64,000 nucleotides of DNA from Streptomyces zhihengii (GCF_016919245.1 NZ_JAFEJA010000001.1:4913501-4977500); one strand, 5' to 3'. Shown: positions 45,542 through 54,442, counted from the first letter of the stretch. Program-made: numbers and translations. The notes: generated by a model not told the origin, from the letters alone.

Positions 45542-46762
45542 TCAGCTGAGCCGCTCGATGACCATGGCCATGCCCTGGCCGCCGCCCACGCACATCGTCT
45601 CAAGGCCGAACTGCTTGTCGTGGAACTGGAGGCTGTTGATCAGGGTGCCGGTGATGCGGGCGCCGGTCATGCCGAAGGGGTGGCCGACCGCGATGGCGCC
45701 GCCGTTGACGTTGACCTTGTCGATGTCGAAGCCGAGGTCCCGGTAGGACGGGATGACCTGCGCCGCGAACGCCTCGTTGATCTCGACCAGGTCGATGTCC
45801 GAGGTGGTGAGCCCCGCGCGGCTCAGCGCCTGCTTCGACGCCTCGACCGGGCCGAGGCCCATGATCTCGGGGGAGAGGCCGGAGACGCCGGTGGAGACGA
45901 TGCGCGCGAGCGGGGTGAGGCCGAGCTCGCGGGCCTTGGTGTCGCTCATGATGACGAGCGCCGCGGCGCCGTCGTTCAGCGGGCAGCAGTTGGCCGCGGT
46001 GACCAGGCCGTCGGGGCGGAAGACGGGCTTGAGGCCCTGGACGCCCTCCAGCGTGACGCCCGCGCGGGGGCCGTCGTCCTTGCTGACGACGGTGCCGTCG
46101 GGGGTGGTCACCGGGGTGATCTCGCGCTCCCAGAAGCCGTTCTTGAGGGCTTCCTCGGCGAGGTTCTGCGAGCGGACGCCGAACTCGTCCATGTCCTGGC
46201 GGGTCACGCCCTTCCAGCGGGCGAGGTTCTCGGCGGTCTGCCCCATCGCGATGTACGCGTCGGGCACCACGCCGTCCTCGCGCGGGTCGTGCCAGGTCGA
46301 GCCCTCGGACTCGGCGACGGCGACCGTGCGGGCCTCGGCCTCGGCGAAGAACGGGTTGTGCGTGTCCGGCAGGCTGTCGGAGTTGCCCTTCACGAAGCGG
46401 GACACCATCTCGACACCGGCCGAGATGAAGACGTCGCCCTCGCCGGCCTTGATGGCGTGCAGCGCCATCCGGGAGGTCTGGAGCGAGGAGGAGCAGTAGC
46501 GGGTGACGGTGCAGCCCGGGAGGTGGTCCATCCCCATCTGGACGGCGACGATCCGGCCCAGGTTGTTGCCCTGCTCGCCGCCGGGCAGGCCGCAGCCGAG
46601 CATCAGGTCGTCGATGTCGCGCGGGTCCAGCTCGGGGACCTTGGCGAGCGCCGCCTGGATGATCGTGGCGGTCAGGTCGTCGGGCCGCAGCTCCTTCAGG
46701 GAGCCCTTGAAGGCCCGGCCGATGGGCGAACGGGCGGCAGAGACGATCACGGCTTCGGGCAT
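45542..46762 (-). CDS. Acetyl-CoA C-acyltransferase (thiolase)
   Basis: Type I thiolase of 406 residues for fatty-acid or isoprenoid-precursor acyl-CoA metabolism. ATG 46762 follows GGAGCCGTG. Nucleophile Cys is in [16 protein letters not shown], the base His in [15 protein letters not shown], and the second Cys in [18 protein letters not shown] [19 protein letters not shown] is also present. Upstream sits a palindrome of a TetR/FadR type. No acyl-CoA dehydrogenase or hydratase is next to it, so its chain specificity cannot be told. Confidence 0.93.
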   Translation of the reverse strand: MPEAVIVSAARSPIGRAFKGSLKELRPDDLTATIIQAALAKVPELDPRDIDDLMLGCGLPGGEQGNNLGRIVAVQMGMDHLPGCTVTRYCSSSLQTSRMALHAIKAGEGDVFISAGVEMVSRFVKGNSDSLPDTHNPFFAEAEARTVAVAESEGSTWHDPREDGVVPDAYIAMGQTAENLARWKGVTRQDMDEFGVRSQNLAEEALKNGFWEREITPVTTPDGTVVSKDDGPRAGVTLEGVQGLKPVFRPDGLVTAANCCPLNDGAAALVIMSDTKARELGLTPLARIVSTGVSGLSPEIMGLGPVEASKQALSRAGLTTSDIDLVEINEAFAAQVIPSYRDLGFDIDKVNVNGGAIAVGHPFGMTGARITGTLINSLQFHDKQFGLETMCVGGGQGMAMVIERLS

Positions 46763-46858
46763 CACGGCTCCATGAGGGAAGGGGGACGGGCTGTCTGGGA
46801 AGTTACCCGTACGTATGCCCGCGGTCACGGTGCGGACCGTGTGATGCGGGCCTCTTTT

Positions 46859-46873
46859 CTAAGCGGGCGCTTG
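46859..46873. promoter_or_regulatory. Candidate TetR-type operator of the thiolase
   Basis: CTAAGCGGGCGCTTG contains the perfect inverted repeat AAGCG-gg-CGCTT about 100 bases upstream of the thiolase start. It resembles operators of lipid-metabolism TetR regulators. Which protein binds is not known. Confidence 0.4.
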
Positions 46874-46954
46874 CTCAGTACCGAGTGTGCCACGTCACCG
46901 CCCCTGCGCGCCGGTGTCCCCGGCCGCCCGTTCCCCGCCCGCCCCGGTGGCCCG

Positions 46955-46981
46955 CCCCGCCGTGGAGCGGACCCGGCGGGG
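46955..46981 (-). terminator. Hairpin after the SGNH gene
   Basis: An 8-base stem ccccgccg (46955-46962) with its complement at 46974-46981, next to the SGNH stop. Confidence 0.5.
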
Positions 46982-46989
46982 CCCGGGTG

Positions 46990-48018
46990 TCAGGACGGGC
47001 CGGCGCGGTCCTCGGCCGGCGCCGTGTGGTCGGCGGGCTCGTGGGACGCGGCGTCCGCGGCCGGCAGCCGGCGCCGCCGCCGGTGCTTGAGCAGCGCCCA
47101 GGGCGCCCGGGCGCCCGTGACCTCGGTGCCCGCCTCCGACGCCGCGGTCGCCGCCGCCCGTGCCACCGGCAGCATGTCCTCGTCGCGGTCGACGTCCAGT
47201 GCGTCGCTCTCCGGCCACAGGCCGAGGGCCGCGCACAGCGTCGGCAGCATCGCCATCGCGGCCGTCGCGTAGCCCTCGGCCGAGGGGTGGTAGTTGTCCG
47301 CTCCGAACATCTCCCGCGGATTGGCCGCGAACTCGGGCCCGAGCAGATCGCCCAGCGAGACCGTCCGTCCGCCCTGCTCCACCACCACGATCGTCTGGGC
47401 CGCCGCGAGCTGGCGGCTGACCCGGCGGGCCAGCCAGCGCAGCGGCTGGTACACCGGCTCGATGGTGCCGAGGTCGGGGCAGGTGCCGACGATCACCTCG
47501 GCCCCGGCCGTGCGCAGCCTGCGCACGGCCGACGCCAGGTACCGCACCGACTGCGTGGGCGGCATCCGGTGGGTGACGTCGTTCGCCCCGATCATGATCA
47601 CGCAGGCGTCCGGCGTCCGGGTGCGGTCCGCCAGGAGCTGGGTGACCTGGCGCTCCAGGTCGTCCGAGCGCGCCCCGGGCAGGGCGATGTTCCTGACCTC
47701 GACCGGGCGCTCGGCGACCGCCGCCAGCCCGGACGCGAGCAGGGCGCCGGGGGTGTGCCCGGCCCGGCGCACCCCTTGGCCCGCCGCCGTGGAGTCGCCC
47801 AGGACGGCGAGATGGAGCGGGTTCTCCCGGCCGAAGGAGAGCCCGTACAGGCCGTTGCCCCGGGGTGGGATCGGCGCCGTGCCGCCTCCCACCGAGCGTT
47901 TCGCCAACTGGACCTCCGCCAGCAGCACCCCCACGGCCGCCGCGCCGATGAGTCCGACGCTGCCGCCGCCGTATGCCGCACCTGCCGCGATGCGCCTGGC
48001 CACCCTCGCCCTCGACAC
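46990..48018 (-). CDS. SGNH/GDSL-family hydrolase, membrane-anchored
   Basis: A 342-residue lipase/esterase-fold enzyme. GTG at 48018 has AGGAGG 5 bases upstream. A signal anchor (about 12-40, AYGGGSVGLIGAAAVGVLL) places the domain outside. Block I LAVLGDSTAAGQG has the catalytic Ser, block III IGAND the oxyanion Asn, and block V DNYHPSAEGYATAA the Asp-x-x-His. A charged C-terminal tail (RRRRRLP) follows. Substrate unknown; acyl esters or polysaccharide O-acetyl groups are usual in the family. Confidence 0.9.
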   Translation of the reverse strand: MSRARVARRIAAGAAYGGGSVGLIGAAAVGVLLAEVQLAKRSVGGGTAPIPPRGNGLYGLSFGRENPLHLAVLGDSTAAGQGVRRAGHTPGALLASGLAAVAERPVEVRNIALPGARSDDLERQVTQLLADRTRTPDACVIMIGANDVTHRMPPTQSVRYLASAVRRLRTAGAEVIVGTCPDLGTIEPVYQPLRWLARRVSRQLAAAQTIVVVEQGGRTVSLGDLLGPEFAANPREMFGADNYHPSAEGYATAAMAMLPTLCAALGLWPESDALDVDRDEDMLPVARAAATAASEAGTEVTGARAPWALLKHRRRRRLPAADAASHEPADHTAPAEDRAGPS

Positions 48019-48153
48019 AGCCACCTCCTCGCGATCGTCCCGGACCGCCGTCGTGCGCGTACAAGACGTAACTGCCCCGTAGCCGCCGTCGCCCAATCAC
48101 CCGCGTATCCGGCATACGCTGGCCGCACCATTACGGAGACCCCGGAGAACATT

Positions 48154-49539
48154 GTGCGTATCCACGACTCGATGATCAGTCTCGTCGGCGACACCCCGCT
48201 GGTGCGGCTGAACAACGTGACCGAAGGCATCTCGGCGACCGTCCTCGCCAAGGTCGAGTACTTCAACCCGGGCGGTTCGGTGAAGGACCGGATCGCCCTG
48301 CGGATGATCGAGGCCGCCGAGCAGAGCGGCGAGCTGCGGCCCGGTGGCACCATCGTCGAGCCCACCAGCGGCAACACCGGTGTGGGACTGGCGATCGTGG
48401 CCCAGCAGAAGGGCTACAAGTGCATCTTCGTCTGCCCGGACAAGGTGTCCACCGACAAGATCAACGTGCTGCGCGCGTACGGCGCCGAGGTCGTCGTCTG
48501 CCCCACGGCGGTCGACCCGGAGCACCCGGACTCCTACTACAACGTCTCGGACCGGCTGGTCCGTGAGACGCCGGGCGCCTGGAAGCCCGACCAGTACTCC
48601 AACCCGAACAACCCGCGCTCGCACTACGAGACGACCGGTCCCGAGCTGTGGGAGCAGACCGACGGCCGGATCACCCACTTCGTCGCGGGCGTCGGCACCG
48701 GCGGCACCATCTCCGGCACCGGCCGCTACCTCAAGGAGGTCAGCGACGGCGCGGTGAAGATCGTCGGCGCCGACCCGGAGGGCTCCGTCTACTCCGGCGG
48801 ATCCGGCCGCCCCTACCTCGTCGAGGGCGTCGGCGAGGACTTCTGGCCGAGCGCCTACGACCGGACCGTGACCGACGAGATCGTCGCGGTGTCCGACAAG
48901 GACTCCTTCCAGATGACCCGCCGCCTCGCCAAGGAGGAGGGCCTGCTCGTCGGCGGCTCCTGCGGCATGGCCGTGGTCGCCGCGCTGCGGGTCGCCGAGC
49001 GGCTCGGCCCCGACGACATCGTGGTGGTGCTGCTGCCGGACAGCGGCCGCGGCTACCTCTCCAAGATCTTCAACGACGAGTGGATGGCCGACTACGGCTT
49101 CCTGGAGAGCGGCGGCGCCAGCGTCGCCGAGGTGCTGCGCCACAAGGAGGGCGGCGCGCTGCCCAGCCTCGTCCACATGCACCCCGAGGAGACCGTGGGC
49201 CAGGCCATCGAGGTGCTCCGGGAGTACGGCGTCTCGCAGATGCCGATCGTCAAGCCGGGCGCCGGCCACCCGGACGTGATGGCCGCCGAGGTCATCGGCT
49301 CGGTGGTGGAGCGCGAGCTGCTGGACGCGCTGTTCACCCAGCGGGCCTCGCTGCACGACCCGCTGGAGAAGCACATGTCCGCGCCGCTGCCCCAGGTCGG
49401 CTCCGGCGAGCCCGTCGCGGACCTGATGGCGGTGCTCGGCGAGTCGGCCGACGCGGCGATCGTGCTGGTCGAGGGCAAGCCCACCGGCGTGGTGAGCCGT
49501 CAGGACCTGCTCGCCTTCCTCGCGGGCGACGTGAAGTGA
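48154..49539 (+). CDS. cbs: Cystathionine beta-synthase
   Basis: PLP enzyme of transsulfuration that condenses serine and homocysteine; 461 residues. The GTG at 48154 has GGAG 7-10 bases upstream. Catalytic core 1-320: PLP lysine in NPGGSVKDRIALRM, the EPTSGNTGVGLA loop and the VGTGGTISGTG phosphate-binding loop. The C-terminal region (about 335-461) is a CBS-domain pair as in the eukaryotic allosteric form (MHPEETVGQAIEVLREYGVS and LGESADAAIVLVEGKP), without a heme domain. -10-like TACGCT at 48115. No MetB partner adjacent. Confidence 0.95.
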   Translation: MRIHDSMISLVGDTPLVRLNNVTEGISATVLAKVEYFNPGGSVKDRIALRMIEAAEQSGELRPGGTIVEPTSGNTGVGLAIVAQQKGYKCIFVCPDKVSTDKINVLRAYGAEVVVCPTAVDPEHPDSYYNVSDRLVRETPGAWKPDQYSNPNNPRSHYETTGPELWEQTDGRITHFVAGVGTGGTISGTGRYLKEVSDGAVKIVGADPEGSVYSGGSGRPYLVEGVGEDFWPSAYDRTVTDEIVAVSDKDSFQMTRRLAKEEGLLVGGSCGMAVVAALRVAERLGPDDIVVVLLPDSGRGYLSKIFNDEWMADYGFLESGGASVAEVLRHKEGGALPSLVHMHPEETVGQAIEVLREYGVSQMPIVKPGAGHPDVMAAEVIGSVVERELLDALFTQRASLHDPLEKHMSAPLPQVGSGEPVADLMAVLGESADAAIVLVEGKPTGVVSRQDLLAFLAGDVK

Positions 49540-49578
49540 CGCCGTGCGCCGGTCCGGAGTGACGCAGGCCCCCACGGG

Positions 49579-49680
49579 CCGGCGCCCTTCGCGCAACCGG
49601 CGCCCTTCGCGGCACCGGCGCTCTTCGCGCAACCGGCGCCCTTCGCGGACCGGCGTCACCGGCGTCCTTCGCACAAACGG
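49579..49680 (+). repeat. 18-bp tandem repeat after cbs
   Basis: About five units of ccggcg(c/t)ccttcgcgcaa start at 49579, 49597, 49615, 49633 and, after a 9-base interruption, 49659. The 18-base period allows a short Arg/Pro/Ser-rich open frame, but I do not take it for a gene. The rest of 49540-49947 holds a terminator hairpin and nothing else I recognise. Confidence 0.8.
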
Positions 49681-49862
49681 TACGAGCACGTCACGTACGC
49701 GCAGCACCCGCTTAACACGCGTCCTGCACAGTGAACGGTGTCGGCAGGGGGACCGGGCAGGTGACCCGGCCGGCAAGGACGGCGTCCAGGACTACGGAGC
49801 GGCTCCCGGACCTCCAGGACGCCCAGGACGCGTAGACCGGCCCTGACCCGGTCCGTGTCCCT

Positions 49863-49919
49863 CGCGGGGACCGCCGTCGTCCCGCCCTCCGGTTCGCCGG
49901 GGGGGCGGCGGTCCCCGCG
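49863..49919 (-). terminator. Long-loop hairpin next to the convergent pair
   Basis: A perfect 14-base stem 49863-49876 with 49906-49919. Placed to end the minus-strand gene that stops at 49948. Confidence 0.6.
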
Positions 49920-49947
49920 CCAACTTCCCGGCACGGGGACGCCGTGG

Positions 49948-50373
49948 TCAGTCCTCCCAGTCGGACGCGCGGCGCCGGTCGGCGGCGCGCTGCCACGGCC
50001 ACAGATGGGCCGCGTTGGCCACGTTCACACCCACGATGCCCAGCCAGGTGACGACCAGTCCGGCGAGGTCCGCGTTGGCCACGCCGATCGCCGACAGCGG
50101 GATCGCCAGGACCATGGTGACGACGGCGAAGCCGTAGCGTTCGCCGAAGTGGGAACCGGCCGGGCGGCCGGGCTGCGCGCCGCCGCGCGCCACCACCATC
50201 TGCTGCTCGGCGAGCTGCCGGCGCACCCTGCGGTCCACCGTGCCGTCCACTCGCTGCTCGATCTTCTCCAGGAACGACTCCACGAGCGCGGAGTCGTACT
50301 CCTCGCCCAGGTCGCGGCGGGCGTGCAGGGTGGCGTCGAGCTCCTTCTTGAGCTCTTGGTCGCGGGCTTCCAT
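49948..50373 (-). CDS. Small membrane protein, 1TM-like/2TM, unknown function
   Basis: A 141-residue protein. Residues 1-80 are charged and helical (DQELKKELDATLHARRDLG, ESFLEKIEQRVDGTVDRRV), then two membrane segments (about 85-103 and 108-124). It resembles uncharacterised Streptomyces integral membrane proteins. The ATG at 50373 has no ribosome-binding site and fits the leaderless promoter at 50381-50409. Confidence 0.75.
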   Translation of the reverse strand: MEARDQELKKELDATLHARRDLGEEYDSALVESFLEKIEQRVDGTVDRRVRRQLAEQQMVVARGGAQPGRPAGSHFGERYGFAVVTMVLAIPLSAIGVANADLAGLVVTWLGIVGVNVANAAHLWPWQRAADRRRASDWED

Positions 50374-50380
50374 AGGGGGA

Positions 50381-50409
50381 AATGTAGAAGAGCGGGATGC
50401 GTGCGTCAG
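50381..50409 (-). promoter_or_regulatory. Promoter, leaderless
   Basis: Minus strand CTGACG (50409-50404), 17-base spacer, TACATT (50386-50381), seven bases before the ATG at 50373. Confidence 0.6.
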
Positions 50410-50590
50410 TGGGGCTAGCACCCCTCTTGGGGTGGGGAGCCCCCGCCGGGGCCGCGGACCGGCCCGCCGCGGGCCCGCTGGTACGGACCTACCCGTCCGT
50501 ACCGCTTGCCGCGCCTGTATATCGTCATGCAGAGTTCTTGATGACTGAATACGGGGCCGGACGAGGGCCCCGGGCCCTAGGGGGATGGCA

Positions 50591-51430
50591 ATGAGCGACA
50601 GCCCTGCCGCACGGCTGCAGCTTCTGTTCGAGGGGCACCGGCTCACCCCCACCCAGCGGCGCATCGCCCACAGCATGGTCCGCAGGGCGGCGGACGTGCC
50701 CTTCCTCTCCAGCGTCGAGCTCGCCGACCTCGCGGGGGTCAGCCAGCCCTCCGTCACCCGCTTCGCGGTGGCGCTCGGCTTCGACGGCTACCCGGCGCTG
50801 CGCAAGCATCTGCGGGACGTCGCGCCCCCGGAGACCGCGACGGCGCACGGCGACGAGCTCAACGAGTACCAGCAGGCGGTGCAGGCCGAGATCGAGAACC
50901 TGCGGCAGCTCTCCGCGATGCTCGCCGACCCCGCGCCCGTCGCCCGCGCGGGGCGCCTGCTCGCCGCCTCCCGCCCGCTGCCCGTGCTCGGGCTGCGCGC
51001 CGCCTCCTCGCAGGCCCGCGGCTTCGCCTACTTCGCCGCCAAGGTCCACCCCGACGTGCGGCTCCTCGACGAGGGCGGCTCGATGCTCGCGGACCGGGTC
51101 GACGCCGCGCGCCGGGCGGGCGCCACGGCGCTGATCTGCTTCGCGCTGCCCCGCCACCCGCGGGAGGTGGTGGCCGCGCTGGAGTACGCCCGCTCCACGG
51201 GGCTGACCGTCGTCACCGTCGCCGACTCGGCCTTCGCGCCCGTCGCCGCCCACAGCGACCTGCTGATCCCCGCCGCCGTCGGCACCGGTCTCGCCTTCGA
51301 CACCGCCTGCGCCCCGATGCTGCTGGGCCGGGTGCTGCTGGAGGCCATGTGCGACGACCTGCCGGACGCGCAGGCGCGGCTGGAGGACTTCGACACCCAG
51401 GCGGCGGCCCGCGGCCTGTTCACGGACTGA
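50591..51430 (+). CDS. MurR/RpiR-family transcriptional regulator
   Basis: A 279-residue DNA-binding regulator. N-terminal RpiR HTH (about 10-75: LTPTQRRIAHSMVRRAADVP, SSVELADLAGVSQPSVTRFA) and C-terminal SIS sugar-isomerase domain (about 115-245), which in relatives binds a phosphosugar or other ligand. The ATG at 50591 has AGGGGGA 6 bases upstream; ATG 50585 is alternative. RpiR proteins control amino-sugar, cell-wall or amino-acid catabolism genes; whether the hut or transport genes nearby are targets is unknown. Divergent from the small membrane gene. Confidence 0.88.
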   Translation: MSDSPAARLQLLFEGHRLTPTQRRIAHSMVRRAADVPFLSSVELADLAGVSQPSVTRFAVALGFDGYPALRKHLRDVAPPETATAHGDELNEYQQAVQAEIENLRQLSAMLADPAPVARAGRLLAASRPLPVLGLRAASSQARGFAYFAAKVHPDVRLLDEGGSMLADRVDAARRAGATALICFALPRHPREVVAALEYARSTGLTVVTVADSAFAPVAAHSDLLIPAAVGTGLAFDTACAPMLLGRVLLEAMCDDLPDAQARLEDFDTQAAARGLFTD

Positions 51431-51712
51431 GCCGCCGGGGCGTCGCGTCCGGCGGGACCGCGGGACCGCGGGACCCTCGGGCCGGAGGCTCGGCCGGACC
51501 GCCGGACCGCCGGACCGCCAGACCGTCGAGCCGGTGGCTTCCGAGGCCGCCGGACCGTCGGGCCGGTGCTTCCGAGGCCGCCCCTCCGTCAGGACCGGCC
51601 GGCCCGCCGGGCCGCTCTCATGGTGCGCTCAGAATGGCCCACTACCGTCCCTCGCCGACGGAACGCGATGCCGTCCGGCAGGACGCGGGGCGGCGACGGA
51701 GGGAGTGGGCGA
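51431..51712. repeat. Short-period GC repeats between regulator and membrane gene
   Basis: Stretch 51460-51600 is built from ggaccg(c/t)(c/g)g and ccgaggccgcc units in tandem. It is not coding. A TACCGT at about 51648 may be a -10 for the gene at 51713. Confidence 0.5.
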
Positions 51713-52330
51713 GTGGGGCGCGGTCGGGTGCGGTCCCGGGCGGGACGCGGCGCGGTGACGGGGGAGAACGGGCGCGGGACGCAGTCGCTGGCGCGGGTGG
51801 CGGTGGCCGTCCGGGCGGGCGCGGCGCCGCTGTGGTGGGCCGGGGTCCTCGCGGCCGGGGCCGGGATCTGGGCGCCCGGGCTGACGGGGCGCCGGATCGG
51901 CGTGTGGGCCGGGGCGGCCCTCTTCCTGCTGACCGCCGTCGCCGTCGCGCTGGTGCGCCGCCGGCGGTACACCCACTTCGCGGGGTGCGGCACCCGGGCG
52001 GGCCGCCACGACGTGCTCCAGGACCGCCGGGTGACGCTGCGGATGCGGCGCCGTGCCCTGAGCCGGTGGCTGCCGGCCGCGTTCGCCGTGGCCGTCGGCT
52101 CCTCGTTCGCGGTGCCCGCCGCGGGCGGCGCGGTGCTCGCCGGGGCGGGGGCCGGACTCTGGGCGAAGGCGGTGTGGATCGGCCGTGCCGAGCGGGACGG
52201 TGACACGCTGCTGTGGGTACGCACGGACCGGCTCGCGGGCGGACCGGTGGGCAGCCGGGTCAAGGGCTTCCGTACGACGGGCATCGCGGCGGGCGACGCC
52301 GCGCCCGGCGGGGCGCGGCGCCGACGCTGA
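51713..52330 (+). CDS. Integral membrane protein, unknown function
   Basis: A 205-residue protein; GTG at 51713 chosen for GGAGGGA 8 bases upstream, start uncertain. Four hydrophobic segments (about 32-47, 55-72, 105-118 and 120-135) separated by very basic loops (RRRRYTHFAGCGTRAGRHD, RMRRRALSRW). Arg-rich C-terminus. The family is not recognised. It ends 14 bases from the convergent roadblock gene. Confidence 0.65.
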   Translation: MGRGRVRSRAGRGAVTGENGRGTQSLARVAVAVRAGAAPLWWAGVLAAGAGIWAPGLTGRRIGVWAGAALFLLTAVAVALVRRRRYTHFAGCGTRAGRHDVLQDRRVTLRMRRRALSRWLPAAFAVAVGSSFAVPAAGGAVLAGAGAGLWAKAVWIGRAERDGDTLLWVRTDRLAGGPVGSRVKGFRTTGIAAGDAAPGGARRRR

Positions 52331-52344
52331 CGCCGGACGGTCGC

Positions 52345-52716
52345 TCAGACCTCCAGCTCGGCCTCGATCTTCCGCAGCTGGTGACGGGACATCGCGAGGT
52401 TGGCGCGCTGCTTGTCGAGCGCCAGGTAGAGGAACAGCCCGTTGGAACCACGGCTCTTGAGCAGCCGGATCATGTGGTACTGGGTGTCGAGGGTGATCAG
52501 GATGTCCTCGATCTCCTCCTTCAGCCCCAGGTGCTCCATGGTGCGCACCTTGGCGCGGACCACGTCGGTGTTGCCGGCGGCCGCGACGTTGAGGTCGAGG
52601 TCCTTGCCGCCGCCGATGGTGCCCAGCGCCATGCCGCTGGTGTAGTCGACGAGGGCGGCCCCGATCGCTCCGTCGATGGTCATCGCTTCCTTGAGCGCTG
52701 CTTCGGTGTTGGCCAC
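52345..52716 (-). CDS. Roadblock/LC7 protein C
   Basis: A 123-residue roadblock protein of the type that dimerises and binds Ras/MglA-like GTPases. Family segment TIDGAIGAALVDYTSGMALG with the following helices and strands (LKEEIEDILITLDTQYHMIR, NGLFLYLALDKQRANLAMSR). GTG at 52716 chosen since the preceding 29 codons (to an ATG at 52803, only one base past the upstream stop) are low-complexity; coupling to that ATG is possible. Last gene of a four-gene cluster with two other roadblock proteins. Confidence 0.85.
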   Translation of the reverse strand: MANTEAALKEAMTIDGAIGAALVDYTSGMALGTIGGGKDLDLNVAAAGNTDVVRAKVRTMEHLGLKEEIEDILITLDTQYHMIRLLKSRGSNGLFLYLALDKQRANLAMSRHQLRKIEAELEV

Positions 52717-52804
52717 GGCGGGCGCACCTTCCTTCCGTCTGGTCCGGCTCCGGCCGGCTGTCGTTGCGTTGCGTGCGGGTTGTCTGGCGGGGGTGGCAGC
52801 CATG

Positions 52805-53191
52805 TCAGGCGTCCTGTGTCCGTTCGAGCGCGCCGTCGACGAGCTCGCCGATGCGGGCGCCGGCGCGGCGGGCTTCGAGATGGAGCCGGCCGACGTTGAT
52901 CCTCGGCTCGGCCAGTACCGTGAGCACGGCCGCGGAGCCGGCCGCGTAGGTGGCGACGTATCCCCTCTCGCCGCGGACGAGCAGTTCCTTGAAACCGCCC
53001 TGGCCGGTCGCCTCGGTCAGGCGCAGCGCGACACCGAGCGCGGCGGCGGTGAGGGCGGCGACCCCTTCCGCCTCGGCGGTGTCCGACGCCAGCACCAGGC
53101 CGTCGGCGCTCGCCGCGAGTGCTCCGGTGAGCTGCGGCACCCTGGCGCGCAGCCGTCTGATCTCGCCGAGCACGTCGGCCTCGGCCGTCAT
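52805..53191 (-). CDS. Roadblock/LC7 protein B
   Basis: A 128-residue roadblock-fold protein. AGGAG lies 7 bases before the ATG at 53191. It starts AEADVLGEIRRLRARVPQLTGALAASADGLVLASD, the strand-helix pattern of MglB-like members, and continues with LLVRGERGYVATYAAG and VLTVLAEPRINVGRLHLEAR. Different in sequence from the other two roadblock proteins in the cluster, so likely a heteromer partner. Confidence 0.85.
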   Translation of the reverse strand: MTAEADVLGEIRRLRARVPQLTGALAASADGLVLASDTAEAEGVAALTAAALGVALRLTEATGQGGFKELLVRGERGYVATYAAGSAAVLTVLAEPRINVGRLHLEARRAGARIGELVDGALERTQDA

Positions 53192-53273
53192 GAGCTGTCT
53201 CCTCTCGGCGCGCAGCCGCAGCGCGCGCCTCATGACGGGACACGCCGGGCCCGGTGGGTCGGGCGGCGGTGAT

Positions 53274-54041
53274 TCACAGGCTTGCCTCCAGTGCGTCGCG
53301 GAGCCGGCGGAGCAGGGCGATGTCCGGATCGGCGGGGAACTGGGAGACCCAGCCGGGGAGTGGGTCGGCGGCTTCCACCACCGGCTCGGACGGTGTCTCG
53401 ACGAGTCCGGCGGCGGCCATCCGCCGCACCTCGACCAGGGTGTTGAAGGCGGGCCGGCCGAGTGCCCTGGCGATGGCCGACGGGGTGCGCACGCCGTCGG
53501 CCATCGCCAGCAGGTCCTGCTGGCGCCGGGACGCCCCGGCGCGCGCCGAGCCCCGGACGAGGGGCGCGGTGTCGACCTCGGGGTAGGGCCACACGGTCTC
53601 CAGCAGGCCGCGGCGTCGGCGGGCCTCGCGGGCCACGTCCGCCGCGGGCACCGGGCGGATGCTGCCGATCCAGTGCGCCACGCCGTAGCGGAAGCGGGTG
53701 GGGCCGCTGGTCGGGGCGAGGGCGAAGAAGGCGGCGTCGTGGAGGGCGGCGAGATGGCAGATCTCCAGTTCGCCGTCGGCGAGCTGGCCGCTGTCGACCA
53801 GGAAGCGGGCCACCTCGCGCCGGGCGCCGGCCCGGGCGACGGCCTCCTCCCAGCCGGTGCGCGGCAGCCGCCCGCTCGCGGTGAGCAGCACGTCGATGCC
53901 GGGCGCCGCCGGGCTCTCGGCGTGCACGACCTGGCCGTCCGCCAGGTACAGCGCGCCGTGGTCGCGGACGAGGACGCCGGTGGCCCGCTCCTCGGCGAGC
54001 CGGGCGAGCATCGGGGAGACGGCCGTCGCCGCGGAGGTCAT
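53274..54041 (-). CDS. DUF4388/PATAN-like protein with helical and winged C-terminus
   Basis: A 255-residue protein. ATG at 54041 overlaps the stop of roadblock A. The first 110 residues resemble DUF4388 (PatA N-terminal) domains: LARLAEERATGVLVRDHGALYLADGQVVHAES is the typical strand-helix start, followed by LTASGRLPRTGWEEA. The C-terminal part (about 165-255) is helix-rich with DGVRTPSAIARALGRPAF, resembling a winged helix. DUF4388 proteins occur in gliding and twitching systems with MglA/MglB and in roadblock operons. Confidence 0.8.
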   Translation of the reverse strand: MTSAATAVSPMLARLAEERATGVLVRDHGALYLADGQVVHAESPAAPGIDVLLTASGRLPRTGWEEAVARAGARREVARFLVDSGQLADGELEICHLAALHDAAFFALAPTSGPTRFRYGVAHWIGSIRPVPAADVAREARRRRGLLETVWPYPEVDTAPLVRGSARAGASRRQQDLLAMADGVRTPSAIARALGRPAFNTLVEVRRMAAAGLVETPSEPVVEAADPLPGWVSQFPADPDIALLRRLRDALEASL

Positions 54042-54442
54042 CCGAGGACCAGCCGCTCGGCGATGTCGGCCATCCGCAGCCGGGCGAGGGCCAGGTTGCC
54101 GGTCTCCCGGTCGAGCCACAGATGGAGGAAGACGCTGCTGTCGAAGGTGGTCTCGACGAAGCGGATCACGTGATAGCCGTTGCGGGTGGTGACGATGAGG
54201 TCCTCCACCGGTAAGCCCTTGACGCCGCGCTCCGCGGGGGCGGTGTCGTCGGGGGCGAACGACGGGTACTCGGCGGCCATCCGGGCCAGTTCGGCCGTCT
54301 CCGCCGCCGTGGCCTCCACATCGCCGCCGGGCGTCTCCCCGATGGCGCCGAGCGCGAGCCCGCTGGTCCAGTCCACGATCGCCGCTCCGCGTGCCCCCGG
54401 CACCACCATCGCCTGCAGCAGGCATTCGTCGATTCCGGGCAC
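54038..54442 (-). CDS. Roadblock/LC7 protein A
   Basis: First gene of the cluster, 134 residues. GTG at 54442 has GGGGAG 8 bases upstream. Motif VPGARGAAIVDWTSGLALG parallels that of roadblock C, and later strands (DLIVTTRNGYHVIRFVE and VFLHLWLDRETGNLALARL) complete the fold. A -10-like TAGCCT lies at 54505-54500. It precedes and overlaps the DUF4388-like gene (ATGA), so the two are coupled. Confidence 0.85.
   Translation of the reverse strand: MPGIDECLLQAMVVPGARGAAIVDWTSGLALGAIGETPGGDVEATAAETAELARMAAEYPSFAPDDTAPAERGVKGLPVEDLIVTTRNGYHVIRFVETTFDSSVFLHLWLDRETGNLALARLRMADIAERLVLG

Noticed and set aside
49544..49846. A 100-codon gene behind cbs
   Set aside because: Most of it is read from the 18-bp repeat and it has no ribosome-binding site or recognisable sequence; repeat slippage explains it.
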